Below the pieces are notes generated by a model. It saw only the letters and a program-made list of their open reading frames with translations, was not told where the DNA came from and ran no database searches. Made by a program: the position numbers and the translations under genes. Shown piece after piece: positions 46,440 to 60,400 of a stretch of DNA of 64,000 bases; positions within the stretch are counted from its first letter, which is position 1, and each line of letters starts with the position of its first letter. Source of the stretch: Nautilus pompilius (Eukaryota > Mollusca > Cephalopoda > Nautilida > Nautilidae); assembly GCA_018389105.1 (NCBI GenBank), contig JACATO010000632.1, positions 893,878-957,877 of the forward strand, read 5' to 3'.

Positions 46440-49400
46440 GAGAAACGCGTCTTCTTTCTTGCTTCATTAAGAAAAATATGAGTGTTAGAAGGTCCTGCGT
46501 AAACATACGTGGTTATATTGCCTAAGTGTATGTATCAGTCTACAAAATAAGACCCGCCCGATGTATAAATAATATCTTGTTTCTGAACATGTAAGTATTT
46601 TATGGAGAATTTCGCGGTTAGTCATAGAATTCTCGTTGGTATTTCACACCTGTATACGTTTTATGCCCAAAGAGATTCGATATTTTAAATTAAATGTCGC
46701 TTTCTTTAAAGTAATGGAAGCATTTTTTGGAGAAGGTATTTCTCACGAGAATACGCTGTAGCTAATAATATTTATTGTGGACAAATACACTGATAAAACA
46801 AGAACAAGTAGATGCTTAAAGCAAAATCTGCTAACATTGCAGTTAAAAACTAAAATCTTGGAAGTAGTTTGACTTTCTTCAAAAGTTATTTGTTACTTTA
46901 CAGCTATATAACAATGTTCGTACGTTACTTCATAATGTTTATTATGTTAAATTAGAATATTTCTTTGTTAAGTGCCAATCCTAGGATGTTCGTATGATAC
47001 ATCACTGTTACTTTACGATCTTGGATTGTTGCAGCACAATGTTTAGTATATGTCACCTTACAATATTTGTTTGCCACTTTAAAATTACCCTATAAACACT
47101 ATGCTATATACCATTCAACTGGGTTAATTAGAATTATTTTTAATCTGCATGTTACGTCGATCAAGTCTGTTAATTATTCTGCAGCATTCATTAGGTCTTC
47201 CACAAGAGAGAAATAAATGTATCACCAAACTAACGATAAAACCCACAACGTTTTGAAAATTATATATATATATATGTTGAAGACGAAATTATGCCCAAAC
47301 GATAATAAATAAATAAATAGATGGTTAACATAAAACAGTCAAGAAAGTCGACAACAAAACTGCTTCTATATGTTCATTTTCCTGCTCCCAAATCTGGTTT
47401 ATTTTGTATTTATTTTAGTTTAGCGATTGCAAGAAGTCAGGAAGCCGCCATTGCTTATAAAGGTCTCTCTCCACACGGAGAAAACGATTTTAAACTGATT
47501 TACATCATCACCTCGACACACATCACTGGCACTAATGCCACAGTTCAATTTTTGTCTGATAACTACCGGCCGCTCTGCTGCTACTTAAGTGAATTTTTAA
47601 TCGCCACCCCTAGTATTCCTAACTGCAATTGCGCATAAATCATTAAAAAGATACAAAGCCATTTTTCAAAGATTTAATGCCCAGATTGGCTACATCTAAT
47701 ATTAATAAACCTTCCTATTGCACGTTTAGAATCTTTGCTGAACTTTTCCAAGAAATCAATGTTCTTTTATCAGACGGGGTCTCCAGCTTCTTCAAGATAC
47801 TTAAAAACATAAAGCTTCTTCGCCTCTTTTCTTTTTTGTATTTGCAATTCAAAGTTTTTAAATGGTTCCAGCAAGATCAAGAATTCTAAAGCTTCGTTTT
47901 AATCTGTATGCCACCTAATTCTCTGGTCAGTTAAATATGACAAAACCTAACTTCTTTCGCGACATTTCTAGTTCTTTTTCTTAAAATCCTTTATTTGTCA
48001 TCCAGAACACACAACCGCCGCCACTTGTTTTCAAAACTTAGGATAGATATTCTTTTTTTCCTTTAATTTAAACGAAATTGTAGCTAAGACATACTTAGAT
48101 TTCGTACGTGTAGGAGGGGGGTAATGTTCGTGGAAAATCAAACCCTGATTCATCCATCCTTCCACAAACAAATTAGTCTAAGAAAAACACGTGTTTCTTC
48201 CTTGGTTTCAGCACAAGCAGCTTGGCGCCAGTGTACACACGGGCATCCAGGTATGTGCCCGCATGTTTGCATATTCTTAAACAAGGACATAATAAACTTC
48301 GGTTAGACATACTCGATAATAAACACGAGTTAATTAAAGAAACGTGGAAAGGGGGGAGGAGCAACTCCCGGCTGGTCGGATTAGATTCGCGTGTGTATTA
48401 TGTGTGAGTTCTTGAATTAGTTTAGTTTTCGGATGAAGGCCTTTTCGCGATCTTCATCACTAATAGATTTTGAGAACTATTTCCTAAAAACCTGACATCT
48501 GTTTTAGGTTAAACTGGCTTTATTAATTATAGTTGTAGGTTTTTCTTATTACCTTACTGTGGTGTTTTAAACACCATTGGGCCGTCTGGACAGAGCTAAA
48601 CAAACGGTTAACAGAATTACTTAGAATAGGCCACCACGGAACAGGTTTTGGAGATGGGCTCCGACGGTAATCATTCATCCAAATAGATCAAATGACGTAA
48701 TTCTTCTAAATCATCGACGTTAACAATCGGCTAGCAATACTTATTTCTGTTGCTTTACACATGAAAAGTTAATTTAAAAACCAACTGAAATAATGTACAT
48801 TATATGATAATTCGTATTTTAACAGAGTAATCCAATATAAAACCAGTATTGCTTATTTTACTCGGCAAACGTTTCCCCATCGTTAGTGTGAGAGTTTAAA
48901 GCAGATATTACAGGTAGGGAGAACGCCGTCCGCTAACTTACCTGTCACATATACAGGTAGACGCCAACTGATTTCTCCAAACGCATCTCCATCCTACCCA
49001 TCCATGTTGTCGAAAGTCGCAAAAATTAAAATAAATTTTACAATTCAATTTATTAGTTAATGCGCTCAGCTTGTTCCGAGTGGCTGCTGAAGACGGGAGG
49101 GTTGAGGCTTCCCGAAGAGCAGTACCTGTTAACGGTAACCATAGCACCGCGCACCACCAGCAGCCAGCGGCTGTAAGCGGGTCACCAGGATAGGATGCCT
49201 TTCCAGACTGTCTAAAAGGACGTCTATAATCCAAGTGCCAGAAGCCTGTCGGGTAAACAGGCGACATCAGGTTTTGAATCAGATGAGATATCTGACTCTT
49301 GTTAAGTCTCGGGTGAGAGTGATAAGCGTAGAAAACACTGAAAGGTGCAATTAGAAGTCAAGCGGTTTCGTTGGAGGTAGGAAGACCTGCTGCTAACCCT

Positions 49401-50640
49401 TTTGATTTAGCAGCGTAAGAAAAACCAGGCGACCGTCAATATAGCTGCAGTCCGAGATTGCTGATTTTGAAGTCTCCCCCTCTTCTGACGACAGATTCTT
49501 GATGTTCTGTAGAAGAAAGAGATGGCCAACATCCTCCCTCCCTCCTCTGGTACGCTGGTAGACATAGGTCTGAACTCTCCAATAAAATATTCCAGAGGGC
49601 TTTTTGAATATCTTCTTAAAAAGTCTTGCGCTATCGAAATTCCAGCTTGCCGTAAAACGTTTTGCTGTCAAACTGATTATTTTTTGATTCTTTGACTACC
49701 AATTCCCATACTGACCAAAAACACAAATTACTAACCATCTGGCCTTTCCGGTGCATTATAGGAAAATTAAATTAACAAGCGAATTACACCATTAGTCACA
49801 CACACACACACACATATATATATAAGACACTGAATGTTTAAGAAGGAGCATAACCAAGGTTTACTCAATTTTTTTTTCAAAATTCTAGTTCGATATGATG
49901 CACAGCCGCTGTTTTTTTAAAAAAGGAAGTCACTGATTCTAATGGCGGACAATATAATTGTACAATTGCAGCGCTTGCGCAGTAAAGACTTTCCCATAAT
50001 ACCTTTCACAGTCACGACGTCCATTATTTGTTTTGGACGTTCTGAAAATTCCAAATGAACCGGATTGAGGAACTGTAATAAGGAGCCTATCGTGTAAGGT
50101 TTCTAATTCTAGAATAACCTATACTATAAATAAAAGGAAGTTTATTTTAGAAGAAGAAAAAAAGATTTGACAGAAAAGGTTTGGATTATAGAGAAGCTCG
50201 TAAAAAGAAATAGAAAGAAGAGAGATGATGGATAAAGGAAACGGATTATTTAAACATCATAGGGGTCTTAATGAAAGCCAAACCGGGAAAGAAAAAAATG
50301 ACAGCTCGGGGTGGAAGGGGGTACGGATACAGATGAAACTCCGGCTCGTTTGCCGTATGGGGCGGAACTGACAACAGACAAATTTACCGAGGGCGAGATC
50401 TGAAATTGGTTGGATAAGCGTCGACATTGTGAGCGAACTGAACGAGAGAAAGCGCTATTTGAACTGGGGCTCCGTGATTGGCAGGACCCGATGCGAGCCG
50501 ACAGAGCACGACCTCCGCCAGCGGCGGCGGCGTGTACTACAATGTGGCCTGGCACATGGTCGTAGAAAATAAGTCTGTACGCCCCGCTAGGCCACGGAGC
50601 TTCAAACACGGAAGGAGTCTATTGGTTATTGAGCGGACCT
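46440..50640. other. Spacer between proteases B and C
   Basis: No supported gene. AT-rich from 46.5 to 49 kb with a TA run near 47262-47276; a CA/TA microsatellite lies at 49797-49824. CpG-rich sequence returns at about 50.3-50.75 kb, just upstream of protease C. A possible - strand terminal exon is noted at 49393-49505. Confidence 0.5.
49393..49505 (-). other. Possible - strand terminal exon
   Basis: A strong acceptor (CTCTTTCTTCTACAG) precedes 37 codons ending in TAG, reading NIKNLSSEEGETSKSAISDC onward. Codon choice looks protein-like, but no upstream exon or family was found. Confidence 0.2.
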
Positions 50641-50844
50641 TGTTTTATAAACCAGGCGAAAGACAAATGAAGCATATGCAGGAAAGATGTCCGTCAGTCG
50701 GGCGTGCGGATTCTACAGTAAAGATGGCAGCACCAGGAGGATTGTCAAACTAGGAGAACACTTCTTGTATCGCCACTCGACTGAGAAAGCTTAGTCTTCC
50801 CCACTTCTTCTTTTTTTTTCGAAACAGAACACGCAGAGAGAAAT

Positions 50845-53146
50845 ATGAATTCGTATCCATGCAAATTGGAGTTTGGCGTCAGCGTTCTGATGCTTTTGGC
50901 GACAGTGGTAAGTGGCGCCATCTCGTGCCATCCCTATCCTCCATGCACATCGTGCAGGCTGGCCTGGCATCGTGGAGAACGGAACCATTCGTCGTACGGC
51001 CTGTGCATACGGGGTAGATACTACGTCAGCTCCTGCAAGAAGGGACACATCTTTTCATTGAGGCTGAGATGCTGCGTGCGTTCTGAGAATCGGGTGTGGG
51101 GTGGGTGCGAGAACTACCTGCCACGGGCTACCCGCATACCGCCGACAGTTCCCAATCAGAATTACACAGGTAAGAATGACGGCAACGATAGGACCTAAAA
51201 GCTGATATCTATCCGAAAGGTTGTATTTCCTACGCCGATAGAGGCTAAATACTGGCTCAAATCCGTTTCTTCACTGGTCGTCGAACGGTGCTTCCAGGGC
51301 TCTTGTAGAGGAAGCCAAAAGAGCTCCTAGCATACGTTGCACCATGTATTCTTCTTTCGCATTATTAATGCATGTGGCTAAATGTTTGTTTTATGTTTGA
51401 ACCTTTGTGACGGGTCATTGCTCATGGTCGGACTTTAGGTGACAAAGTGAACTGGACGGGGAAGACGACACGTACTTACTGCCGGACCTTAATATCTGAT
51501 TTTCTATTTCCTATTCGTTCCGCTGCTGCTATTTGCCGATCAACAGCAGTCTCCTGGCCCCTACGAATCCCTTATGCTTCAAAACAGCTTTCGAACGAGC
51601 CACACCTGGACTAATTAACGTTTCGTGTTTGTGGTAGTAGTTTATATATAAGGTAGATAGCTGCTGTCTCTTCTCGTGCTCACAAACTACGTGGAGGAGA
51701 TGGAAAGAAGTCTAACCTAAGCTGGGCAACGCGCCAAAGAATTCGGCTGCGCTGGGGGGGGGGGTAGCAGAACCCCTTTACTGGAAGACCTTGCTGCAGT
51801 CGACACAGCGACGAAAAACAAAACCCAGAGTAGATCACCGTCTGACTCTATTAAGATTTCAATTGCTGTGGCTGTCAGGACGATGTTAAGCGTATATTAT
51901 CAATCCAGGTATAAGAATATTAATAATATGCATCCTGTTGATGAAAATACCCTCCTCTTCCCTGCAGGTAATGGTCGCGATGGTGATTTACGTATTAAGA
52001 ACAGTAGTACCGATACTGGATAGCTGCATCGGCGATGAAGTAGCCAGAGATCGTGAGAGCAACCATCCTAAGTCGTATGTACGATGATTAACAGTGGTTA
52101 GCACACCGTCATATTCAAGGTAAAAGATAAACAAGACCACCCCTCTCGCTAAGCAGGTGTATCCATTCGAATAGGATAAATATGGAGCCCAAAAAGTAAC
52201 TTACAAGTTATCTTTTTTTTTCCCGTACAGCGAAGATCACCTGTAAATATGGAAAAACCTATATAGTTTTCGTGTAGCTATAACGCAAACTTAATCATTC
52301 TTCCTGAAGATGGTCAACCGTTGATGTGAGCGGGTGATGCAATAGCTTCAAATCTAATTCCCCGTAACACCGACCTGTGATTCTGTTCCTTCTATTTAAT
52401 TTTTCTCAATTTTACTTACATTCCTTTTTAATGTCAGATATCTAGGGAAACCCTTTGTTGGTCAGTCAGGGAAATATAGCACTATTAATTAATTTATTCA
52501 CATTTTCCGTAACTAACTCTACACGGTGAGACAAAATTACGTCGATATTTGGGAAACTGAAAGTGAGATAATTATAACCGAAACGTTAAAAGGAACCTAT
52601 ACTGGGATTCGAACCATAAAGCGGAGTGCCTCAGTAGTGTGAGATAACGGAAACAGATTTCTTTCATTAAGAAATTCCGACCGCGAGGAGTTATTTTCCT
52701 TTTTACCATTTAACATCTATTTCTAAGAAGATGCAATGGAATTATTCAGTAAAATAAGTGCGAGTTTGGCGGTGTGTGACCTTTGATTTCAACTGTCAGC
52801 GCGACTTTGTTTTAGCAGTTGGAGGAGAAGGGAGAGTTTTTTTCGCATCAGAATATCAGAACGTTTTCTTACCCTAGTCCTAACCCTAACTCTTAACCTC
52901 ACCCCAACTCTTCTATAATTCCTCCTGTGTCGTATGATTTTAAAGAAGTTTCTGCGCGGAAGTTGACAGTTTTTAAGGTCTACTGGCTACAAAGGGGCAG
53001 GAAGCCATCGTGGCCTGTGTAAGACATCTCCCTCCCCCAAAGGAAAGAGAAGGGGCCATGGATACAATTCCTAGATTCATTAATATCCTCACCACTAACG
53101 CCATCTGATGGCAAGATATCGGTACTCATTAACATGTCTATATGAG

Positions 53147-53178
<32 letters not shown>

Positions 53179-53933
53179 AGAAGGTGGAAAGAGAGATGGA
53201 GAGAGAGAGAGAGAGGGTGGAAAGGAGAGAGGATGTAGAGACGAGATGTGGAGAGAGAGAAGAAATCACTTACCTGTTGGCTGAATCTTACCTTAATTGT
53301 AATTATGGCCCTTATTATTATGATACCTGTAAAGAGATGTTCTGTTTACACGATCAAGACCCCTAACAATTTAAAATCTAACCATATCTTCATTAGATTT
53401 TCTTTTCAAAGTTTAAAATTCAAATTTGGTGGATCTACTAATAGATTATTGGTCACAATACAAAGATTACAAACTATAAAGTACTCCTCTGGCCAGAAAA
53501 TGATATCCGGCATGCTTTTACCATTTAAATGTCTGACTTCTGGGGTAAGGCATTCCAGAAATCTAAAGAGCCTTCGTTATTGAAATAAAGAACCTATAAG
53601 ATCGACGTTAGTTTTTATAAATAACTCAGAATCCAACACTTCTATAAAGTTTATTCTTTCTTAGTCAGTCTCTTAATGGAAGCGAGGTTCACAGAACATA
53701 ACCATCTGGCACTATTTGAGTTAGAGAATAACTTGCTGACATTTAAATTTTGTACAAACACCATTTTTCACGTCCAGCTTACGGTTTTCAGTAGATAGGA
53801 AGTCAGAGGTTATTATTACTCGTTTATACAGACTTTGGTTCTGCGGCACATACTTCAGAAATACTGCTGACAGTCCAGTCATCTTAATCTTCTCCAGATA
53901 AACCAGTGCGTGACGAAAATAATAATAATAATA

Positions 53934-53992
<59 letters not shown>

Positions 53993-54368
53993 TATCTTTT
54001 TAAGTACAATTAAATTACCATTTATTCTGTGCTACCTGTACTTATTTCTGTCTGCGAAACTCATCAAATTTAATTGTGCAGCCACTGTGTAACAGTCCAA
54101 GACCTATAGCTTTGGGTACTATTTGATAATCAGAAATGCCGCCTAATCCTTAGGGTTTAGTTTCCGCGTCTTTAATGACGTCATCTGCTTTTGCGTTGCC
54201 ACGTGGTGCTTTTAGAATGGCCGCAGAGAGAAAGGGTTAATTAGCAATATTAACATAAGGCCTCTTTAAGCCAAGATGGCAGTAAACGAGAGTCCCTAAC
54301 GGGATTTTACTTTTGGAAAGTGCGGCTTATCTCCAAGGTTGTTGTTGTTGTTATTATTATTATTATTA

Positions 54369-54441
<73 letters not shown>

Positions 54442-57400
54442 TATTATTATTATTATGACTCCAGCTACCAACGAATTAATTCGTTCAACATGAGACTCAA
54501 TTCATGTCTTGTTTCAGCATTTTTTCTTCTTTAAATCGCTTTGGTTTGTATTTGTTGACTATAAATAAGACAGATCACTGCTCAGGTCTAAAGTTTCAAA
54601 GTCTTTGCCTGCTGAATCAATAATCCAGAACACAAAATGAACAAAGTTAACCTAGTTTCTGAAGAACTCGGAATATATGAGAGAACCCCTGTTATAGGGA
54701 GAGTTCTGAATATATAAGAAAACCTCTGTTAGGAAGAATTCGGTATATCGGAGATAACATCTGTTAGAAGAAGAAAGGGTATATCGGAGAGAACCCCTAT
54801 TAGAGGAAGAATGGGGGGATATCGGAAATAACCCCATTTTGATGCCATCTAATCGCTGAATACTCTTTTCAAAGGCTTTCTGACCGTAGCCACCAGGGTT
54901 TAGGTGAAGACTTCAGGAAAGAAGCTTCCCTAGAGTCTGCTTCTTTAATACGCGTTTAATATCAGACAGGCAAAGAAAAGCGGTGTTCGTGACGAAAGAT
55001 TAGTTTGTAATGAGTTGTCTACTCCTATTTACAGAGGGCGCGCGCATGCTTCAGATAAAGAGTCTGAGAGAAAGAAAGAAAACTGTGAAGATGAACGACG
55101 CCGTGGAGGCTTCATTTCTCCTCTGCTGTCGGAGTCGTCAATTCTGCACGTGCTGCTGCGCATAGTGTAGCTCCGTTCCCCTTCTAATCGCTGTTGATTT
55201 AATTCGCACCTGAGCAAACTCTCATCTGTATTCGGGCCTATGATATACCGTGTTGACTTATCTTTTTTCTTTTTTTTTTTTGTGCATGAACTAACAAACA
55301 GAAACTCGGTTTGCATGCCAGTTTCTCTGGAGCTCCCTGCCCAGCCATCGTCTCTGCCCTGCTGCATTTTGTAGCCCTAAACGGCTCTTTCCAGGACCCC
55401 GATAGCCTTCTCCCAGCGTTTGTAAAGACCTCTGAACGCCGGACTGCACGGAGGATGTGAGAGTAACGCAACCGCCCCACCACCGCTGTGTCTCAGTCAG
55501 GACAGAGGGCGCGGGTAGATCCTTTAGAACAACTCCGCACCGCGGAAAACCAACCGTTCAGCATCCGTGCTGCTATGAGATGACGGAGCAAACTGATGTG
55601 GGAGAAAATTTACGCGGCCAGATGGCGGAAGGAAATCATGTCACGGAGGTACGCCAAAACAACCCGTTGTCAATCGCGATTACATCTAGGGCTCTAAACC
55701 GTTGCAGTCTAGTAAACTAACCACCGGACTGCTGCGCCGCCTTATTTCTTAACTATATTTTATTAAAATTGAATTATTATTTTAAAAAAACAAAACGCAA
55801 TATATATATATATATATGTATGTAATAAAATATTATATATTATCAATTTTAGAGAAATGAATTGCATATTTTTAAAACCAAAATTAATCATTACGTCGCC
55901 TGTTAATGGATTCCTTCCTTTGTAAAGCTGTTATGCGCATCAAACGGCCCAATCAGCTGCCATGTTTCAACACGCGCGCGTTTCTGAAGAGGCTGCTGTC
56001 AGGCGAACGAATCGCCGGATGCGCGCGCATCCCGCGTTTTTTTTTTTTTTTTACGGAATGTCGGCGCTTTGTCCGCTTCTGCCTTGTATTAGACTGTTAC
56101 CGCCGCTTGATGTTGCCGCGGGCCGAGAAAGAGCGCTGTCTGTCTTTTCTTACCATTTAATCAGACTTGTCTCCTTCGAAGTAGCTCCCTCCAGTGTTGA
56201 TACACCGCTTCCAACGTTTCAGTTTTTGAACGCCTTTCCATGGATAGTGCGCAGTTCTCGTTCTCTTCTATCGTCTGGAATCGGTGACCTTTCAGGGCGG
56301 ATTTCAACTTCGGAAACAACAAAAAAAAAAGGTCAGCAGGGGCCCAGTCCGGAGAGTAGGGCGGCTGGGGGACGAGAGTTGTCTCGTGCTTTGCCCAAAA
56401 AACTCACGGATAAGGAGTGACGCGTGAGCAGGTGCGTTGTCGTGGTGCGGCACCTGTCGGCGGAACCGGCAAACTTTTGCGGCTACACGATGCATGTTCA
56501 ATTTTTCTTTTAAAATCACGTGGCACGAACTTTTACAGATGCCTACTTCTTCGGAAACTCCACGGACAGTCAGGCGGCGATTTCCACGGATCACAGCACG
56601 CACTTTCTCAATGTGATCGTCGTCCGTTGTCGTGGAAGGTCGTCCAGATCTGGGATCGTCTTCGGTGGATGTTCTTCCCGATATGAAACGCAGGTACCAC
56701 TCGTGACATTGCGTATGGCTCAAACGATCCTCCCATAGGCCTGTTGCAACATCAGAAAAGTCTCCGTAAAAGTTTTTCCCAACTTGAAACAGCATTCCAC
56801 ACAAACACGTTGCTCTTCAAGATCCTTCATTGTTCAACTTGCGACAAATCGCCAAGTGCACTAAACATACATTCACTCTAGCGCGCGTAGATCGATGATT
56901 AACTACGTGGCGTGATGCGGCTATTATTAGACTGAAGGTCAGGGTCACCGATACATAGCACTGCAGTCGCGAGCACGCTGCGCCGGCTGGTTGGCGCGCT
57001 GTTTTAAAAGTTCGGTTTCTTTTTGGACAGACCTCGTAAATAATAAAACAGAACTCGTTTGTTTAACATACACGAATCGAGCATTTAATCGTTTAGCACC
57101 CATCTTTGCTTTAGTACAACAAAATAAATTCTATAACGGTCTGATAAACAGGAATCTTAATCGCATGTTTGATGCAAGATCCATATCGTGGCAGACATTT
57201 CCCCAATGCCTGTGATGTCATGTATCCTTGCGCTTTCATAAAGACGGGCAGCTTAAAGAATAACTTTTTCGTTCCTATTTATTTTGTTTGTATATATTCT
57301 ATTTTTTTTGTCTTTTGCAGCAGGAGGGTGATAAATGAAACAGCCAATCTTTATACAGTCATCAGGGATATGATTTCGATTGAGAGAGAGAGAGAGAGAG

Positions 57401-60400
57401 AGAGAGCGTTTGTATTAACATAAGAGATGGCTTTAGACTGACATATAATTTTTCTATCTTTACTTAATGACGTTTGTTGATAATTATTCGTTTATATATA
57501 TTCGTGTAATGCCCAAGTACTTGCTGACGCCGGAATTATAAATAAAATGACCTACCATGAGTTGCCTGCTGTCTGGCGCATAACGTTACCTATATCACAA
57601 ATTAAACTTATATTAAGGGGGAAAAAAGAAAAATATCGGGCACCTGTTGTGTGAGACAAACCGCCGTAGGTGCAGCTAGTTTGATGTGGACATTCGCGAT
57701 GTAATCATAATATTGAAGTTAAATATTGTATGTGGGATGACGCTAATAAACGAGTTAATTTCAAGTTTCACTGGGCCGCTCGCTCATCTGCTACATCTTT
57801 TGGCGGGGGTGGTACAGAAAATGCGGGTTGTATCAAGCGGAAGTGACGTAGCAACCGAAAGGTATCACACCATGTGACTCACAACTATCCGGCGGCAGAA
57901 AATGAAAGTAAACAAACTTTGTGTCAGTCACTGTCGTTTGTTGCTTTTATAGTTATCAAGTCTGGCGGCCCGAAGTTACACGAGCGAAGCACTTTAAAAT
58001 GTACGCAGTTGATTCCAAAGTTTATTTATCAATAAATTTAAGGATATACCAGCCAATCAAAAATAAGCGATACGAAGCTTATCTGTGCTCGAGGGCAATT
58101 AATGAAATGAACAAGGCATTTGATAAACAGATTTAACTAAATTCGTACAATAAACATATGATAATTTTCTGGAATAACTTAGTGTTGATACTTCCAGTTG
58201 AGTGACGCTATAATTCACCCCGGAAGAAGACAATAATAAGCTCCATGCGCGTCATAGTTGTGCAAAATGGTTCCCTGCATGGCGTTTGTTTGAGTTCTGT
58301 CGTCACCACTTTTATATTCTTACTTCAAAACCCCCAAAATACAAGATCACAGGTTGTCAATTTCCGCTGTTCTGTTCACGAGAATATTCAGTTTAATTTT
58401 TTAAATATACCGATGATTCATTTGTTATTAGAGAAGTTTGCACTAAAACCGAGGTATGAATAGTCGCGTTACTCGCTCAAACTGCGGCCTTTCAAGAGAA
58501 AATGCATGTACAGAATATAATCAGTCGCTGCGGTTCTTTGACAAACCTGAAATAAAGGAGATGCGTGTGGCTGTCTGGTGTACTGTAAACGGCTCGGCTA
58601 TCCGACATGCCGTAAGGTAAGAACAGCAGATAAATTAGATAAACGGGTCATCAAGCAATCAATTACCAGAGATGGTTATCAATTGCAATTGTGTGAATGA
58701 GTTTTAACATTTCTACTGATAACCTTTTGGTTTTCTTGCATAGGCCAGGATCTTCTCACCCTCCTATCCTTGTAGCAAGAAAACTAAATTATACTAAACC
58801 ACGAAGTAAGAGAACATCGTTTGGCCTCTAGGGCTGTGCACGGCTAGTCTACTGTCAAGGTAAAGAAACGTAATTAAAACACCCACTCTCTCAGTGCGAG
58901 GCTTTAATGAGCTAACTTTGACGAAGATAAATATTTTGATGTTTGGCAAGAGACCAATTTGATTTCCTAATGACACACACTTGAGGCCCCCACACGTTTG
59001 TATAGAATCTCTTGCAGAATTTATCTTTCCGACACTTGTTTTAATGTAGTATAAACCGCGGTCTTTATTATAATGCGAATTATACCCTGTATATTATTTT
59101 AATTTATACATAGACTTTATTGTGTAAATAGGGATTTTTTTAAGAAGCCAACTATAATGCAAGTTTACCACATTTAAATATGTACAGCTTAGTCAATCTC
59201 TTTTATGTATAAGCCGCAGACTACTGAAATACGAGTTATAAAAAGACTTTTCGTTTTTGTATTTTCTAATTGCGCGACTGACTAATTGTTTACTTAGATA
59301 TCAACGACTTTATTGAGACTTCTGTTAGAAAATGCGTGTTATCGAACATATTTGTTACCGTGGGGTTCTGGATAGTAGATTCAGCGCGTGTTATACGACA
59401 GCATGTGGCCTATGAGCCGTCTAAAATTTACTATCTAATGAAACAGCGCGCTGGGCTGAAATAGTAAAGATATTTTCACCAGTTAAATCTGACTTTTTTT
59501 TCATAAATAAAGTTAATCCAAACTGTATAATTGAGAAACAGGTTCTGTAATAACCGCTGAGCATTTTGTTTTTCTTATTTCTGGATGTATGTTAATCCAT
59601 TTTGGATTAATATTGGTAATGGCAAAGAGAAAAAGAATTTTAAAAAAGTGCATTTCGTGTGATCTTGGAAATGTGGCTCCACAGGAGTAGCATGAAAATG
59701 AGAACTTCATTGGAAAGGACAAACGAAACAAATTATATATAGCAGCCATGATTATGAACTCGGTAAATTTTTTTAATTAAAAATTCCTGTACCGCCATTT
59801 TTAAGGAGCTTGGGGAAAGTTTTCAGATGAGATAAAATTACTTTAGCGGCAAAGCTGCGTCATCCTTGAAGGGAGGGGTTTGCGTGAGTTCTGTGACGCT
59901 ATACTACTCATTAAATACTTCCTATCTTTTCTATTTCTTCGATCATCGACTTCTAAAAAGTTTGAAATGAAAAATCTAAAAATGTTTCCCGCAGCCACTT
60001 TGAAATAGCGAAACAATTTCCCGTTGAATCGTCTTTCTCCATAAAGCTGCATATGAATTCGTGCTCTGTCATAAAGTTGTCTCCCCTGATTTAGATGTTG
60101 ACGTCAGGCGTTTGCTTGCAGGTATCCCGTGCGGAGTTCAGATCATGCCAAGAATCATCCCCGCCAATCCATCTATGCCCGGCTCCTGGCCGTGGCAAAT
60201 CTCCCTGCAGCTGGCCAGTCTCACCAAGCCGGGCGAATTTGACCACATCTGCGGCGGGACTCTTATTAACGACCAGTGGGTACTCACCGCTGCCCACTGC
60301 ATCAACGGGTAGGTGCTCTGGTACTCGGCTCCATCTCAACACAGACAGGGTGTCCCAAAACGATGCACGCGCCACTTCCGTACACTATTATCATCGTTGA

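Larger units (their letters stand above)
51170..60121 (+). other. Protease C intron 1 (9 kb)
   Basis: Holds GA, AAT and TTA microsatellites, a degenerate 37-bp tandem repeat and a deleted mariner element. A perfect B-box-like GGTTCGAATCCC on - (about 52600-52612) is not surrounded by a foldable tRNA. A short telomere-like CTAACCCTAAC lies at 52880. No coding exon was found in it. Confidence 0.6.

Noticed and set aside
52595-52640. Perfect B-box-like GGTTCGAATCCC, possible tRNA
   Set aside because: T-arm stem does not pair and no acceptor or anticodon arm can be drawn; perhaps a SINE scrap.
55029-55720. Overlapping open frames on both strands
   Set aside because: No domain, no consistent splice sites; GC-rich intron sequence.
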